From the NCBI GenBank assembly GCA_025201375.1, contig JAIWZP010000004.1:868001-932000 (forward strand): DNA of 64,000 nt. The letters are read 5' to 3'. Shown piece by piece: positions 21,183-33,575 of the stretch; the stretch's first letter is position 1, and the number at the start of each line of letters is the position of its first letter. The notes beneath the pieces are model-generated. The model saw only the letters and a list, made by a program, of their open reading frames with translations, did not search any database and was not told where the DNA came from. A program made the position numbers and the translations under genes. Origin of the DNA: Gongronella butleri. Taxonomy: Eukaryota > Mucoromycota > Mucoromycetes > Mucorales > Cunninghamellaceae.

Positions 21183-22953
21183 ATGCCTACATGCAATTCG
21201 ACTACGTACCTTAATCGTACGTCCGCCACCGAGTGGGATGCTAACGTGCTTTTCAGCTTGTACGAGAAGGAGCACCCACAAGTCCGGAGGGCTCGATTGC
21301 TTGAAATGGTGTTGGCTGATCTTGCTGAACTGTCCAAAAAAAGACCCATGTTAGCAAAAAACGTGGAAGTTTTGCAAGGTAGCCTCAATGTAAGTGGCTG
21401 TTTTAATCGATTTTGCAACATAGAAGAGCTAAACTTATTATTTAGTTGGCCCTGGCGCTTGCCGAGGGCACAAAGTCTCAGCAAGCTGGTGGACCCGCCG
21501 TTATACAAGTCAACACGTGGAATTCTGGTGATGTCGTTGTCAACCAAAGTAGCGTAAGTTTGATTTAGGATCAAAAAGCATAACAAAGGTTGGCATCTAA
21601 CGATTTTATGTAGCCCAACGAGCGCAAACAACCGGACACCGGTCATAAGGTAAGGATGGAAGCTTTTTTTTTTTTTTGGCAGCGCGTATTTTAATCTTTT
21701 TTGCTACTTGGGATAATGTCTCTGTCAAGAAGGGCACAAAAACTTTCAGCTTTGCTCCCCGGCCTGCACCATCTGTTTAGACACACAAGTCAAGGATTTC
21801 CGACGAGGACCGTGCCATGCTTGCGCCTCTTTACACCATCAAAATAAACGACAAGCACCTCGCAGGCACATCACCGTCCGTGGTCGACGCGTATGAGGCC
21901 AATCTAGAAAGCCTGGCCAGCAATTCGTCGCTTGTGAGACGACCGGCAGCTTTTGACTTTCTCAAGCGTGCATTGCGCGTTCCGCTCAACGATCTGCGGG
22001 CTTTCTTGTGGAAGGACTGCGGCGAGGACACCGCCAGCAAAGTTGTCGACGATGAGAGCAAGCTTATTGAGCTTGTTCGACTTGTCTTGACGGACTTTTC
22101 AGCCAACTGCTTGAAGCCTGCGTATCCAGCCGAGACGAATGAACGAACACCGTTTGTAGAGTCGATTGTTCCCATATTCAAGTACTTGTCATCCGTCCAA
22201 CAGTCGATTTCCTTTGTGTGGTAAGAAAAAAAAAAAGACGGTGCACCAGTTGATACCAAGTTAAGCCGGTATTATTTTTATTATTAGGTGAGAAAAAGGT
22301 CTTGTCATCCCAAAGACGACGAAGCTGATGGATGGCATTGGCATGACCACGATTGATCAAAAGGAGCGGGTGCTCATCGAATCATCTGGGTAAGACAATC
22401 ACGTAAATTAGAGGAATTTAATATCAATTCGTTTTTCTATTGGTAATTTTAGTCTTAAAGATGGGCTTCACACGGACGAAGATACCTCAAGCTCATCGAA
22501 TACACGTCAATTTGCCTACAGAACGAAAAGGCAAGGTACCCGCAAGCAGCATATTCAACGTTCTTGAAACGACGAATTTTTGCCATTCAAATCGTCGGAT
22601 TCAAGTTGACTTTGTTGACGACGTACATTGGAGAAGACGGCCTGTGGTCGTGCCTCTTGCAACGCACCGCAACAATCCCATCTCGGTGGGAAGAGCGATT
22701 GAATTGGGTGCAAACGTTTGAGTTTGTCGTGAATTTGATGGTACAACTCCCTTGTTCGCTTTTTAAAAGAAGTACTGTAATAACACTGATTTTTTCTCGC
22801 AATTGGGATTTGCTTACCGAACAAGACCTGGTGACGCATCAGCTCGCTGCCGAACAAAATGGATTGGTCACTGTTGCCAAAGAAGACACCATGCGCAACA
22901 ATTATCGTCGACATGCTATGAATCTGTCATTTCGACGAGCAAGTGACCAATAG
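21183..22953 (+). pseudogene. Broken member of a Mucorales-type multigene family
   Basis: Exons 21183-21389, 21446-21553, 21614-21649 and 21781-22220 splice in perfect phase, followed by 22288-22389 and 22453 onward. The first six junctions carry GTAAG-type donors. Two lesions are visible. A TGA at 22289-22291 interrupts what should be a W-C-E-K motif just after an exon junction, and a one-base frameshift lies near 22487 in an 'EDT-KLIE' motif. Downstream, the frame continues as RRIFAIQ, LWSCLLQRTATIPSRWEERL and FEFVVNLM. From memory, this pattern (FVE...FKYL, FxWCE, MDGIG...ESSG, TxxxP..WEER) is typical of a large unannotated family in Absidia/Mucor-like genomes, with no known function. Sequencing error or recoding of the TGA cannot be excluded. 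Confidence 0.7.
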
Positions 22954-23879
22954 CGCTCATAAATAGGCTTTCCTTGCCACTCGTGTCAATTTTTTTTTTC
23001 ACCCTGTCACTTTGTTCTCTTGAAGATTCGTTTCATATATCCCCTGTTTTTTTTCATCACTTTGTTGGAAGAAACGTGTTTCTCCTGCTCACTTCACATT
23101 ACACCCTTTTTACGTCAAGCTTTGTTTCCCATTTGATCAAGAAATACCATGCATGCACCTCTACATTAGTTTCAAATCAAAATTTTGTTCTACTGCTTTA
23201 TGTAAAACGTCCTCAGCACCATCAAGTTGTGCTTTTCATAAGCATTCAAGTCCCCTAATTTTCAAAAGATATTCGCACCCTCCTCCTTCCTATTGAGGTT
23301 TTTGACGCGTGTGCTCTTTTCTAGCCATTGCAACAATTTTTGCAGGAATAAATGCAACGAGGGGGATTCGAATTTATTGTGCAGAACAACCAATTCATTA
23401 TTTATTGGTAGAAAAAAATGGAAAAATGAACTTTATTTTTGCTTTTCGGTCATTTTGGTCATTTGCTAGGCTACAACACTGCTAATCGACGCTTGGAACA
23501 TCTCAAATGAATCAGCGAGACCAATGCGATACAGCTCAATTTGTTCCTCAAACCAACTTTTTTGTGATCTCTGCACACTTTGTCATCAAATTGTATTGTA
23601 ATCGAGTGGCACAAAATGAATCCGAGGATGCCACTAGCCCATTGCCGACAAAATGTTGACGTGGATGAAAACATGTGCCACAAAGCCCACCCTATCGAAT
23701 TTGGGTAGTATAAAAACATGTTGAATGGGAATTGCTTAGACAATCATCATTTTTAGGAGAAATGATAATAGCAACTCACCAAGAGACGCTGCAACGGTCC
23801 GAGATGCATCCCATCGCGAAACCGCACGCTGGAAATCTGATCGGGACGCGACGCGCAAGCATGTCACTCATCATTAGAG
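22954..23879. other. Non-coding interval
   Basis: AT-rich, with no gene of coding character and no clear match to repeat families A or B. It contains the 3' flank of the broken family member. Confidence 0.4.
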
Positions 23880-24740
23880 CTCGCCATCAACAAATCAAAA
23901 TTTAGTCATGGCAAGCGTCCAAAACCAAAATCGAAAAATTGGGTTCCTAGAATTGTGCCAAACTTGCATATCAGATGAACCAAATGAAGAAACCACGAAA
24001 AACGACAAAAAGGAGATTGATCCAATTGCTCGGTGGCGAGCATTCCGTGACTTTGAATTAAATTTCAACAGCGAATTGCATGGGAAAAACGCACTAATAG
24101 TACCGCGCCGACACGTCCAATAGCAAGAGGGGCACCAGGTGCATTGATTTGAAAACGAACAGGCGCGTGTCACTCGACGCTTGACGCGGTTTTTTACGCG
24201 TCGAAAATTGCCTAAGATTCTAAAACCGCGTCAAACATACTCAAAAATGTCACTTTTTCAGAGATCACCAATGTCACCGTACGCAGCAACCCGTGCTCTC
24301 GCTGATGGTGCGTGTTTCATCAAGACACATGCACTTTTCATAGAAATATCCTTGTAGCGAAAAAACGAAGCAAATTGCATTTTACGCGACAACCAGCCAA
24401 TGGACCTCCAGGTTTCAGTGCTTGTTTACCGGTAAATGACGAGCCGTCCACCATCTGGTGGGGTTGGCATGGCGATCTGGCGACCAAACTCTACCCCTTG
24501 GAAATTCGTGGTTTTTGAAAATGGTCGTCGCGCGCCATCTAGTGGCAGCAGCGCGCTGGGGGTGGGCTCGTTGAAAGAGAAAGCGTGGAACTCGCATGGG
24601 CAAACATCTTCTTTCCTAGTATATTGTAAAACAAAGGACAAGAGGCTAAAATACAATAAAAACGTTTTAATAGAAAGTTTCTCGACAATAACCTGGTCGA
24701 TCACCCAGTTTCACGGCACAGCATGCACCGGTAACACAAG
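23880..24740 (+). repeat. Dispersed repeat family A copy
   Basis: This shares 'gaaaccacgaaaaacgacaaaaaggagattgatc' (23990-24025) with 12615 and 49460, the core 'gatcaccaatgtcaccgtacgcagcaa' (24262-24288), 'ttacgcgacaaccagccaatggacct' (24383-24408, compare 49837-49865) and 'aaaatacaataaaaacg' (24649) with the 9.5-kb copy. Heavily diverged and non-coding. Confidence 0.6.
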
Positions 24741-24935
24741 CTCAATGCATATGCAATCAGTTTGATGCCTATTGGATCACGCATTGCTTGGCAATGTGCC
24801 CATTTAGACTTCAAAGCGTTCTAATTCGAGATTGCTCTCGCTACAGCGATCGGAAACACCCTCCTATGCTTTCGTGGCATGCTGAGTGGTCTGATAACGT
24901 GTAGTAAAATAATACAAGAGACCATTTTATTGAGA

Positions 24936-27900
24936 TTAAACATTAATAAAGTCACAGTGGACGCTGATGTTTGTGCAGTCGGCCGGAGTGCATATATTAT
25001 ACAAGCTAGGGGGATCTGGATTGCAATAGACGTCGGCATTGATGTTAATCATCTCCAGCTCTTTTCGTGCAATATCCGTCCACTCGACGCGGTCAATTGG
25101 CGAAAACGCATATTTTCCAAGAATTGAGCAGTAATATGCCTTTAGGAACCGGATCTCGTGGATGAATTTCATCTCAAACGTGCCATGGCGGAGGACCTGT
25201 ATGTTTGTGACAAAAAAAAAAAAAAAAAGAAAGTAGAAAAAGAAACAAAGATGCGACGCCGCATTTGAGCAAAAAAAGAAAAAAAAAAAGAACAAGTCAT
25301 ACCATGTAACCCTCGACAATTCTCCCGGTGGCAATGTATGGATACGCGCGTGCGAGGTACAAGCACGGCTCCATGAATTCCCAAATTTTGACTTGCTGTA
25401 ACACGGAATTGAGCTTGGCCATGTCCGTTGTGAATTGCTCAATGGTAGTGCGCCCGTCAATGGTAATAATATCATTTTCGCTGTCCTCCAAAAGCATGTA
25501 CAGGGCCATGGTTGCAAAAACAAGGCCATAGTTGGGGAAGATGTTGGCTATCAGATACAACAAAAAGTGAAAAATGTTAGTTTTTTGCACAAATGGTCAA
25601 CAAAAAGACGCTGCCAATTCATCCCCGTTGAATCATCTCAACAGAAACATGTCTGCATCGAGTACGCGTTACTTTTTTTTCTTTTTGACATACGTGTGAC
25701 CGTCAGGCTGGGCAGGACTGACATAAATATTTGGTAAAACCCAAATGCACGATCATATGCGCGCTGACGCGTGTAATAGCAAAAGAGAACGCCAGAGATG
25801 GCAATGGCGCGGTAGGACACATTGTTGCCAATATCGCTCTCGAGACGTTTGACGAGGTCTGCGGACGAGTCGAGCTGATTGGTGATGATGGCATTGCTGA
25901 GGCGATAGACGCGGACCCAAGCAATGGCATCCTCGTCCTTGTTGGAGCGCGCTGCATAGTACATGACATCCAGCAGCTGGCGATCTTGCAGCTGCATGTC
26001 CAATGTGCCCTCAAAGATCCATGTGGTGATGAGCATGCCGACGGCACGGTAAAATGCCTGAAAATCGGTGACGACGCCAAACGTGGTGGCCCCTTTGATG
26101 GCCTGGTATGCGACCATGCGCGTGTCCTTGAATTTGCCCGCGGCAAAGCAGAGATACGCGCACACGCTGAGCGTATCCGAGTCAAAGTCGTGTGTTATGT
26201 GCGTGAGGGCGCGCGACAAGTAATAAATGCTGTGGCCGCGCTTCTCATCGAGCCAGCACACGAGTGCGTACCGCGCCAAAAAGAGGGTGTAATTGGGACC
26301 GGCATTGCCCAGGCTTTCACAAGTGTTGACGCCAACAAGCGACGTGTAGGCGAAATTGACCATGTTGCCCGTATACACGTAAATATTGGACAGCTGCCGC
26401 ATAATGTCGATAATGCGCCGCCCAATCTCGGGCTTTTGCTTGGCCTCAGTCATTTTGCACAAGAGGCGTGGCCAATGTCTATGTTTGTACTGTTTAAATG
26501 TGTTTGTCCAAATTTTGAACAAGACACGTCGGTCTGTCGATGGCAAATCGTTGTCCAGACAACGCAGCGCAATGAACAAATATTTCTCGCCTTCGTCCAG
26601 GTCCGTGCGCATCGTGTAGCACACGCCGAGCCGGTAATAAATGTCGCAAAAGTGAAGGCGGCCAAAATTGTTGGCCAAGTCGTCATTTTGCATGAGAATG
26701 TCGATGATCTTGTGCAATTGCTCCGTGGCCTCAAGCAGTAGGTACGAGCGCATGTTGAGACTCGCCAATTCCTCAAGGTAATAGATTTGCTTGCGGCGGT
26801 CGTCGGTCGCCAGGTAATGTCGCGTCACCTTGCCAAGAATCTGCGCCTGGTTCTCGGACGTCAGGCATTGCTCATAATAATGCGCAAGCTTGCGATGCAA
26901 GCCAATCCGATGCTCATACGACACCATTTCGTAAATGGCTTTTGGAATGGTGTCGTGCAAAAACGAGTATTCGGCGGCATTGCCATTAGCCGCAGCATCC
27001 CGACGCAGCACCATGTGGTCACTGGGCTGTTGTGAGGGAGTCGGGGTTGGTGCGGGTGGCGTTATGGACGGTGCTGGCGACGGATCCGCATCTGATGTTT
27101 GATTTTCGTCGACGGACGCGCTCTGAGAGCTGCCCGTGTGTTTCAAAAAGTGGTACGTGTCATAGCGGGCAATGAGATTCTGAACGAGCTTGAGGTCCGT
27201 GTGCTGGAAGATGGTGTTGGACTGCTGAATCGCGGCACCCACCTCGTAAATGGTAAAATATTGGTCCAAGCAGCTTGCAACCTAATCAAAAAAAGGAATC
27301 AACTCGATGGAAACTCACTTTTTTTTTTTTTTCTTTTTTTCCTACTGTCAAGAACTCTTGGTAATTGGAATTGAGGCGGTCGTATTGCATTTTGATGATG
27401 CGGCCATAGTCAACCTCACCAAGAAAGTTTTCCAAGTCCACTTGCTTGTTTGCCGGCTTTAGCAAATTGCCCTCCACGGTGACCTGATCAAAATCGCGCA
27501 TGACGATGGCCAAATTGCTGTAGAAATGAGGGGGGGTCAGATGGGACGCACACGCAACAACTAAAAATGGCGAAAAACTTACGTGACATAGAGCGGATTG
27601 CCTTTTGTGCGCTGTTGAATGACATTTTTGATGGATGGATCGACGTGTTTGACGCTTGGGCCAAAGATATTAAGAATGAGGTCGGCAATTTCAAGGGTAT
27701 CGAGGCCATTGAGCGTGATGCCGGCGTGTTTGCCGATTTTGTAAAAGTCGTCAATAAAAGAAATGTCGTAATCGCCAGCCAGGCGCGATGCAAACACGAG
27801 CAGCACCTTGGGACACTCTTCGTGGATCAAATACAGCAGTCGCACCGACGCGTGGTCCGCCCCTATCCAAAAATGGATGAATTTGTTGCCCTCTTTTTTC

Positions 27901-30900
27901 TTCCTGGGAGATTTTTACATTGCATGTCGTCACAGACAAACATCAGCGACTTGAATTGCGACGCGTGCATAACCATGCGCAGAATGAGGCCGCTCAAAAG
28001 GATATCTCTGCCACGGCTGTCGAGCTTTTTCGTGTACTTGTTCTCCTCAAGGTCATTGAGGCCAATGTTCAGGTCCTTGAACAGGGGCAGCATTGCATCC
28101 TTCTCGTTGCACTTGGCAAGGCACCTCTGTACCTGGCTCATCAATGCTGTATTTGTCTCTTTTTGCGCAAAGCGATTGACATTGGACCCGGATGAGAACG
28201 ATGACATGGCGGAACGCACCGACATGGACCGAATTGGCCGCGGCCCCTCGCGTGTCGACGCTGTTTCTTGCAAATTCATCTTGCCGGACGTCATTGATGT
28301 GGTCAAGGCTGGCCGTTCGGACGACGAAGAGTTCTGGATGCTGTCCATATTCTCCGCCTTGTCTAATTCATCGCCCATGAGCAATGCCGACAGCCGCTGC
28401 GTGCTCATATCACTGCTGTTCCGCGTATCGTCCATCGGGTGTTGCAAATGATCGTCTTCTACCTGCATGGGCGGAATGTCGTCCGAGTCTAGCATGTCCA
28501 GTACCGCAAAAATCAGGTTTTTAAGCATGAAATATTTTGTGCTTCGTTCCACTGCCAATTTATAAAAAAAAAAAAAACGTGAGCTTCTTGCGCAGCCGAG
28601 GCAATTTTTTTTTTTTTTTTTTTTTTTTTTTACCTTCTGTCGTGACAATCCAACTGATGGCAAAAAATAAAAAAAAAAGGGATCAATTCTCACTCTCACT
28701 TTTTTTTTTTTTTTTTCCAATTTACCATGAGCTAAAATTGTTGATATCCTCGTATCTGCTCTGCAGCGAGAGACAGAACATGCTCTTGCCCGATCCGCTT
28801 GCACCTGTGACGACCAGAAGGTGATGGTTTGGCTGGATGACCCAATCATCCATAAAATGGGCGGCGCGGTCCATTTCGGGCTTGTAGCCGATGAATTGCT
28901 TCTTGGGGTCGGCGGTGGACAGCGATACGTGGCGCTCGCGCGCCGTGCTGAACTTTTTAAGCCCGTAGATGGGCATGGGTGCCTTTTTGCCCTTGACGGC
29001 ATGGCTGCCAAAGTCTTGGAACTCGCAGCGCCAGCCAATTTGCTTTTTTGTGTTGAGGTCACATACAATGTTGTGCTTGGCAAAGGGAAACTTGAGCATG
29101 CGCACGGCAACGACAATCGCGTCGCCGGCAATGGCCGCGTCGCGTCGGTATGGGCTGTCTTGTGGCATCACCGCGTAAAAAATGCTGCCTGACGACAGCG
29201 AAATCGCATAGTCGAGCTTGGAAAACTTTCTTTCAAACGCGTTGCGCAGCTTGACCGCGGCTTTTGCAGCAAATAAAGGCTCATTCTCGTGCGACAAGGG
29301 TGGCAGACCAAAAACACAAAGAATGGTCGCGCCTATTTGAAAAAGTGGTGAACCGCGCGCCTTTTTTTTTCTCTTCTCATTTTCTCCATTTTTCTTACCC
29401 TTGTCATCAATGGCGAATTGTTGCAAGATGCCTTCGTATTTGACAACCAAATTGATGGCCTCCTTGAGTGCGTTTTGTGCAATTTGCACGCCCTTGGGCG
29501 TGGCAACATTGATTTTGCCAAGACTGACAAACATAATGGTGACATCGCGCACCTGGGCGGGGAATGTGCCCTTTTTGATGGATTCAGTGAGCCGATAGAG
29601 CGAGCATCGATTGAGGTATTTATAGTATTGGAGGCGGGCATCTTGATCCAGGGCAAAATGCGTCGTGTCTCGTACTTTGGGAATCAAAGGTTCGATTTTC
29701 AACTGGGATGCCTGATTCATGAGGCCTGGCTTGTCCTTGAGATACTCGACCTGCGGGTGTGCCAGGCGCCGGTTGCCCTTGCCACCCTTGCGGTCCATCC
29801 AGTCAAAGCCCTTGATTACGTAATAGCCATTGCGCATCTCCACCGGTAATCCCGTGATCAATTGCTGCTGGTTCACAAGATCAAATGCAGCAGGTGTCAA
29901 GCTGATCTCGCCCGCGGTCGCAGCATCGAGTGCGTCGGACAAGGAATCGACGGCCTCGCCGCCAATGGCATATTCGAGGCGTCCATGGTAGCGTAAAAAG
30001 TAGCCGTCCTTTTCGTCATTGAAAGGGTTGGCCGGTGGCGTGGGCAATTCGGGTTGTTGCGTGATCAATGCCACCTTGGCTAGGTTGTCGGGCGGATCCG
30101 CATCGCCTAGGATCAAATTCGTCACATTTCCACAAGAAAGAGCAATGTGCAGCTCCAAATCAATGGACGTGATGTCTTTTGTCGACGCGTTGCCCTCGTC
30201 GCTGCTCTGCCGCCCGGAAGACACGCTGCTGCCACGTCGCTTGTCCGAAATCTTGTTCCACAGTGAATCCGACGACGAGTCGCGCCTTCGAAAAGGATTG
30301 AGCGTGTCCATTAGTGATTGCCCCGTCGACGACGTCTTGCGGTCATTGCTTTTTTGCTGAAACAGCGAATTGGGCGCCGTCCGTTCCGTGCTCACCGACG
30401 ACCGCGTGCTGCGTGATGGCGACGCCAATTGAATGGGCGTCATCATCGACGACGTCGATCCTATGCGTAGCGGCAATCGCGATTTCAGGTTCTGGTGCAC
30501 AATTTCACGTGGCCGATTGTCGTCACTATGTTCCGCATAGAGGCTGCTGGCCAAAACAGACGTGCCATGGCCCTTGGTCCGTACATGGTGCCGCTGGATG
30601 CTGCCGTCAGAGAGTCGGTGACGCATAATCTCCTCGGCCGTCAAATAAACCCGGAAATGCGACTGTCGGACGAGCAATTGCAACCCGCATTCCATCGCTT
30701 GCCGCAGCAATACATTCTTTCGTCGCTCAGACATCTCCGCATGCTCCTCATCCCCCGACGACGACTCTGTCGACGACCGTCGGTCTGCCTGCGGCAAATC
30801 TTGGAAACAAACAAGCACCGCGTCGCCGAGAAACTAGCAAAAAGAAAAAAAAAACGAAAAGTAAGCGTCATTTCAGCGTGAAATAAAAAAAAAAGAATTT

Positions 30901-31477
30901 GCGCGAATTCGCCTTGCCTTGACCACATCACCACCATAGAATTCAATGATTTGGATGCACTTTTTAAAAGAATGTCCGGCCGTCAGGCACGACCTTTTTT
31001 TTTTTTTTCCGGGGGGCAATCGCGATTTGAGCTTACCTCGCCCATATAATCGCCAATTTCTGAAGCAATGGCTTCGGGCGACGAATCCCCACGCTCGTTT
31101 GCAAATGTGGTCAACTAGCAAAATGGAAAATGAGGCACCACATAAGCAATGCATGAGAAGAAAAATAAAAAAAAGGCAAGTGTGCATGTGTTTGTGTCTG
31201 CTCACCTTGCTGAAACCTATCAATTGGTAAAGAAAACAGGCGTGAGGCGCTGTGCTGCAGCAGCTTTATGCCATGCATCTCTCTTACCAACGACGTCGGC
31301 CATGAGAACGACACCAAATTGTGTTTTGCTGTAAGGTGGCTCGATGTGGTCATCCGTGGCGTGTAATGATCGCACATACTAGGACGGAGAATGGCATTGC
31401 GCGCATGTGTTAGTGGTTTGGTGCCCACTCCGTGTTGGAAATGTTACCTTGGTGATGAACGGAGCAATATTGAACAT
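24936..31477 (-). CDS. Soluble-type adenylyl cyclase (ADCY10-like), 14 exons
   Basis: Exons 31477-31448, 31378-31288, 31216-31206 (11 nt), 31114-31037, 30959-30918, 30833-29399, 29332-28726, 28653-28634 (20 nt), 28551-27919, 27862-27583, 27517-27346, 27281-25694, 25547-25303 and 25196-24936 join in frame to 1830 residues. Intron 5 has a GC donor. Domain order matches animal sAC. The first class III cyclase domain has metal-binding Asp38 (MADVVGFSK) and Asp88 (KFLGDAV). A Ser-rich insert precedes a second cyclase-like domain (RDVTIMFVSLGKIN, IGATILCVFG, GDAIVVAVRML) that looks degenerate. A P-loop NTPase follows, with Walker A GASGSGKS near residue 745 and Walker B FVCDDMQWAD near 980. A long helical, TPR-like C-terminal half completes it. 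No membrane span is seen. The protein should make cAMP from ATP in the cytosol; bicarbonate activation is known for sAC but cannot be read here. It is distinct from the leucine-rich-repeat Cyr1 cyclase usual in fungi. Confidence 0.92.
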
Positions 31478-33575
31478 GGAAAAAGCCAACACATGCAATA
31501 ATGAGAAGAAGGGTCTAAAAAAAAAAAAAAATCGGGGGGCACTGATGCCTGTGCGTCAGCATAGCTTCATAAAAATCTCCGCCCCGGCCACGAACAAAGT
31601 TGCATGAAATTTGCCAAAACGACAAATGACATGCGCGCGAATGGTCAGTCGTGGCACATACGGCACATGACGCCTGCCAATGCGCATTGGCCCCCTCGAG
31701 CCAACCGGAACATTTGACTGGCCGCCCCCAACCCGCCCGCCCCCTATCGTGTAAACAGCAACTGGGCTTGTTCAACTTTAACAATGCATGGGGTTGGCAT
31801 GGCCTCATCTGACGCGTTTTTTTCCTTTTTCTTTCTTTTTCTTTCTTTCCATCCAACCCGGTGCTAAAAGTAGCATCGAACCCTTTCCTGCCAAGACACT
31901 TGTGTCTGTCATGCTGCCCAAGGAATCCCTCTTGCGCCCGAAAAGGCATGAAAAAGCAACATGAAAGTGCCAAAAATGGATGTTTGCGACAATCAAAGCG
32001 ACACTGTCATTGCACCAGGCTTTAAAAAGTTGTCCAGTAGATGGAGAGAGCTCGTGCGGTTCAAATGAGCCTGTTATTAAGACGCTGGGCTGCCTTACTC
32101 GAGATCTGCAGCAGCAAACGAAAATTGTCAAAAACTGCAGGGGTACTCTCATGGCCCGAATTCAAGGCCTGGCCATTCGGGCCCAACAGGGAAAGGACGA
32201 AGCTTGAGCCGTGGAAACCCGATAAAAATAATCTGCCGCTGATCAAGATGCTTGGGAGCAATATGCAAATCTGTGCCATTTTAGGCAAACTTTTGAATCT
32301 GTTGAAGCGTGATGGAAAGACACCGCGCCAACTCGGGAACATCACCATGCGAAAGACAAGACCCTGGAGGCACGTTTCCATGTCGGTGATCACAAGAATC
32401 AGCTACCTAGGACGCGTGTTTTTCGTGGGTCAAAAGTGACAAAAGTGGGTGTGCGATTTTTCCATGCGTAAATTCTCACGCTATACGCATTGGACACGAT
32501 CCCTACCGCTGCGAATGTTGTACCTTGGGCTTGTAGCTTACCGCGGACACGCACAGCAGCGCTCCATGACGCGTTTCGGTCGAGCAATTCAGCATTGAAG
32601 AAAATCCTTCATTCACAGCCAGCACAAAATTGCGCTAGCTGACCTCGGATTTTTATGCCCTTTTGCCGGAAACAGGCTGAGAATCACCTATTGTGCAAGT
32701 TTTTGGTCTCGAATGTGTTCAATTTTTTTCTTTCCGTCGACGTGAGATCATCGTAAAACACGAAAAATACAATTGGTCACGGGGTACGTGACCAAATGGC
32801 TCCAAATTTAAGCCAGAGAATGGGTCAAGATAAAGACCCAAACCATTCAGTTGTTTCTCGACCGTCGATTAGTGCATTCTCGTGATATGACAGGCGTCGC
32901 GTATAAAATCAATGCCAAAAATGCTTACAAAATAGGGTTTTCAGATGAACATGACCAAATGGTGCTCAAGCTGAAACAGCCCAAGATGAAAGCACAGAGG
33001 AAACACTTCCCAAAGACTCCTGGCAGCAATGTATCTTGGAGATCGGCAAGGATTTGCTCGAAATGAGATTTTTCGTTCAAACCATCATTGTGGGCTGATT
33101 TTGAAGGCACAGGTTTTATCGGATGCTTTCAATGGGCAAGACGACCAATTGGTCTCAATTTCAGAGAAATCGAATCACTATAAAGCCAGCAATGCTCAAT
33201 TTGGGGTATTTAAACGCTTTTGGGGCGTTTCCCCCCCAAAAAAATAAGCAATGGGCACGAAAATTGCACCAGAGGCTTTTTGAGATCTGCGAGTGGCGTT
33301 CTTTGGCATGAAAATGGAGATTAATCGCATGGATTTTGAAGAAATTCGCAGTAAAAACTTTTTATTATTTATCTTTTACTGTTTGTCGATGAGATTATTC
33401 AAGAAAAATGTTTGAAGTGTTTGTGTGACGCAGAGGAGGCGCAGCGCCTTTTTCATGCAGATGCATCGGTGTTTTTTTTTGGGAATCGAGCGGCATGGAA
33501 GCCGATTGAACGTTTTTATTTTTAAAATAGTAAAAAAAGAAAAAAAAAAGCAATGAATGGATGTGAAAAAAGATT
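31478..33575. other. 2.1-kb intergenic region between two 3'/5' gene ends
   Basis: Between the start of the cyclase gene and the 3' end of RAT1. The first 300 bases should hold the cyclase promoter. The region contains A/T tracts and an open frame of 132 codons (32041-32439) that is Arg/Lys-rich, shows no splice-linked continuation and resembles nothing I know. I see no RNA gene or repeat family member. Confidence 0.4.

Noticed and set aside
25731..26741. 336-codon open frame on the + strand
   Set aside because: It is the antisense of the long TPR-coding exon of the adenylyl cyclase, whose frame is fixed by splicing and homology; the antisense frame has no domain character.
32041..32439. 132-codon Arg/Lys-rich frame
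   Set aside because: There is no start context, splice continuation or similarity; the composition is that of random translation.
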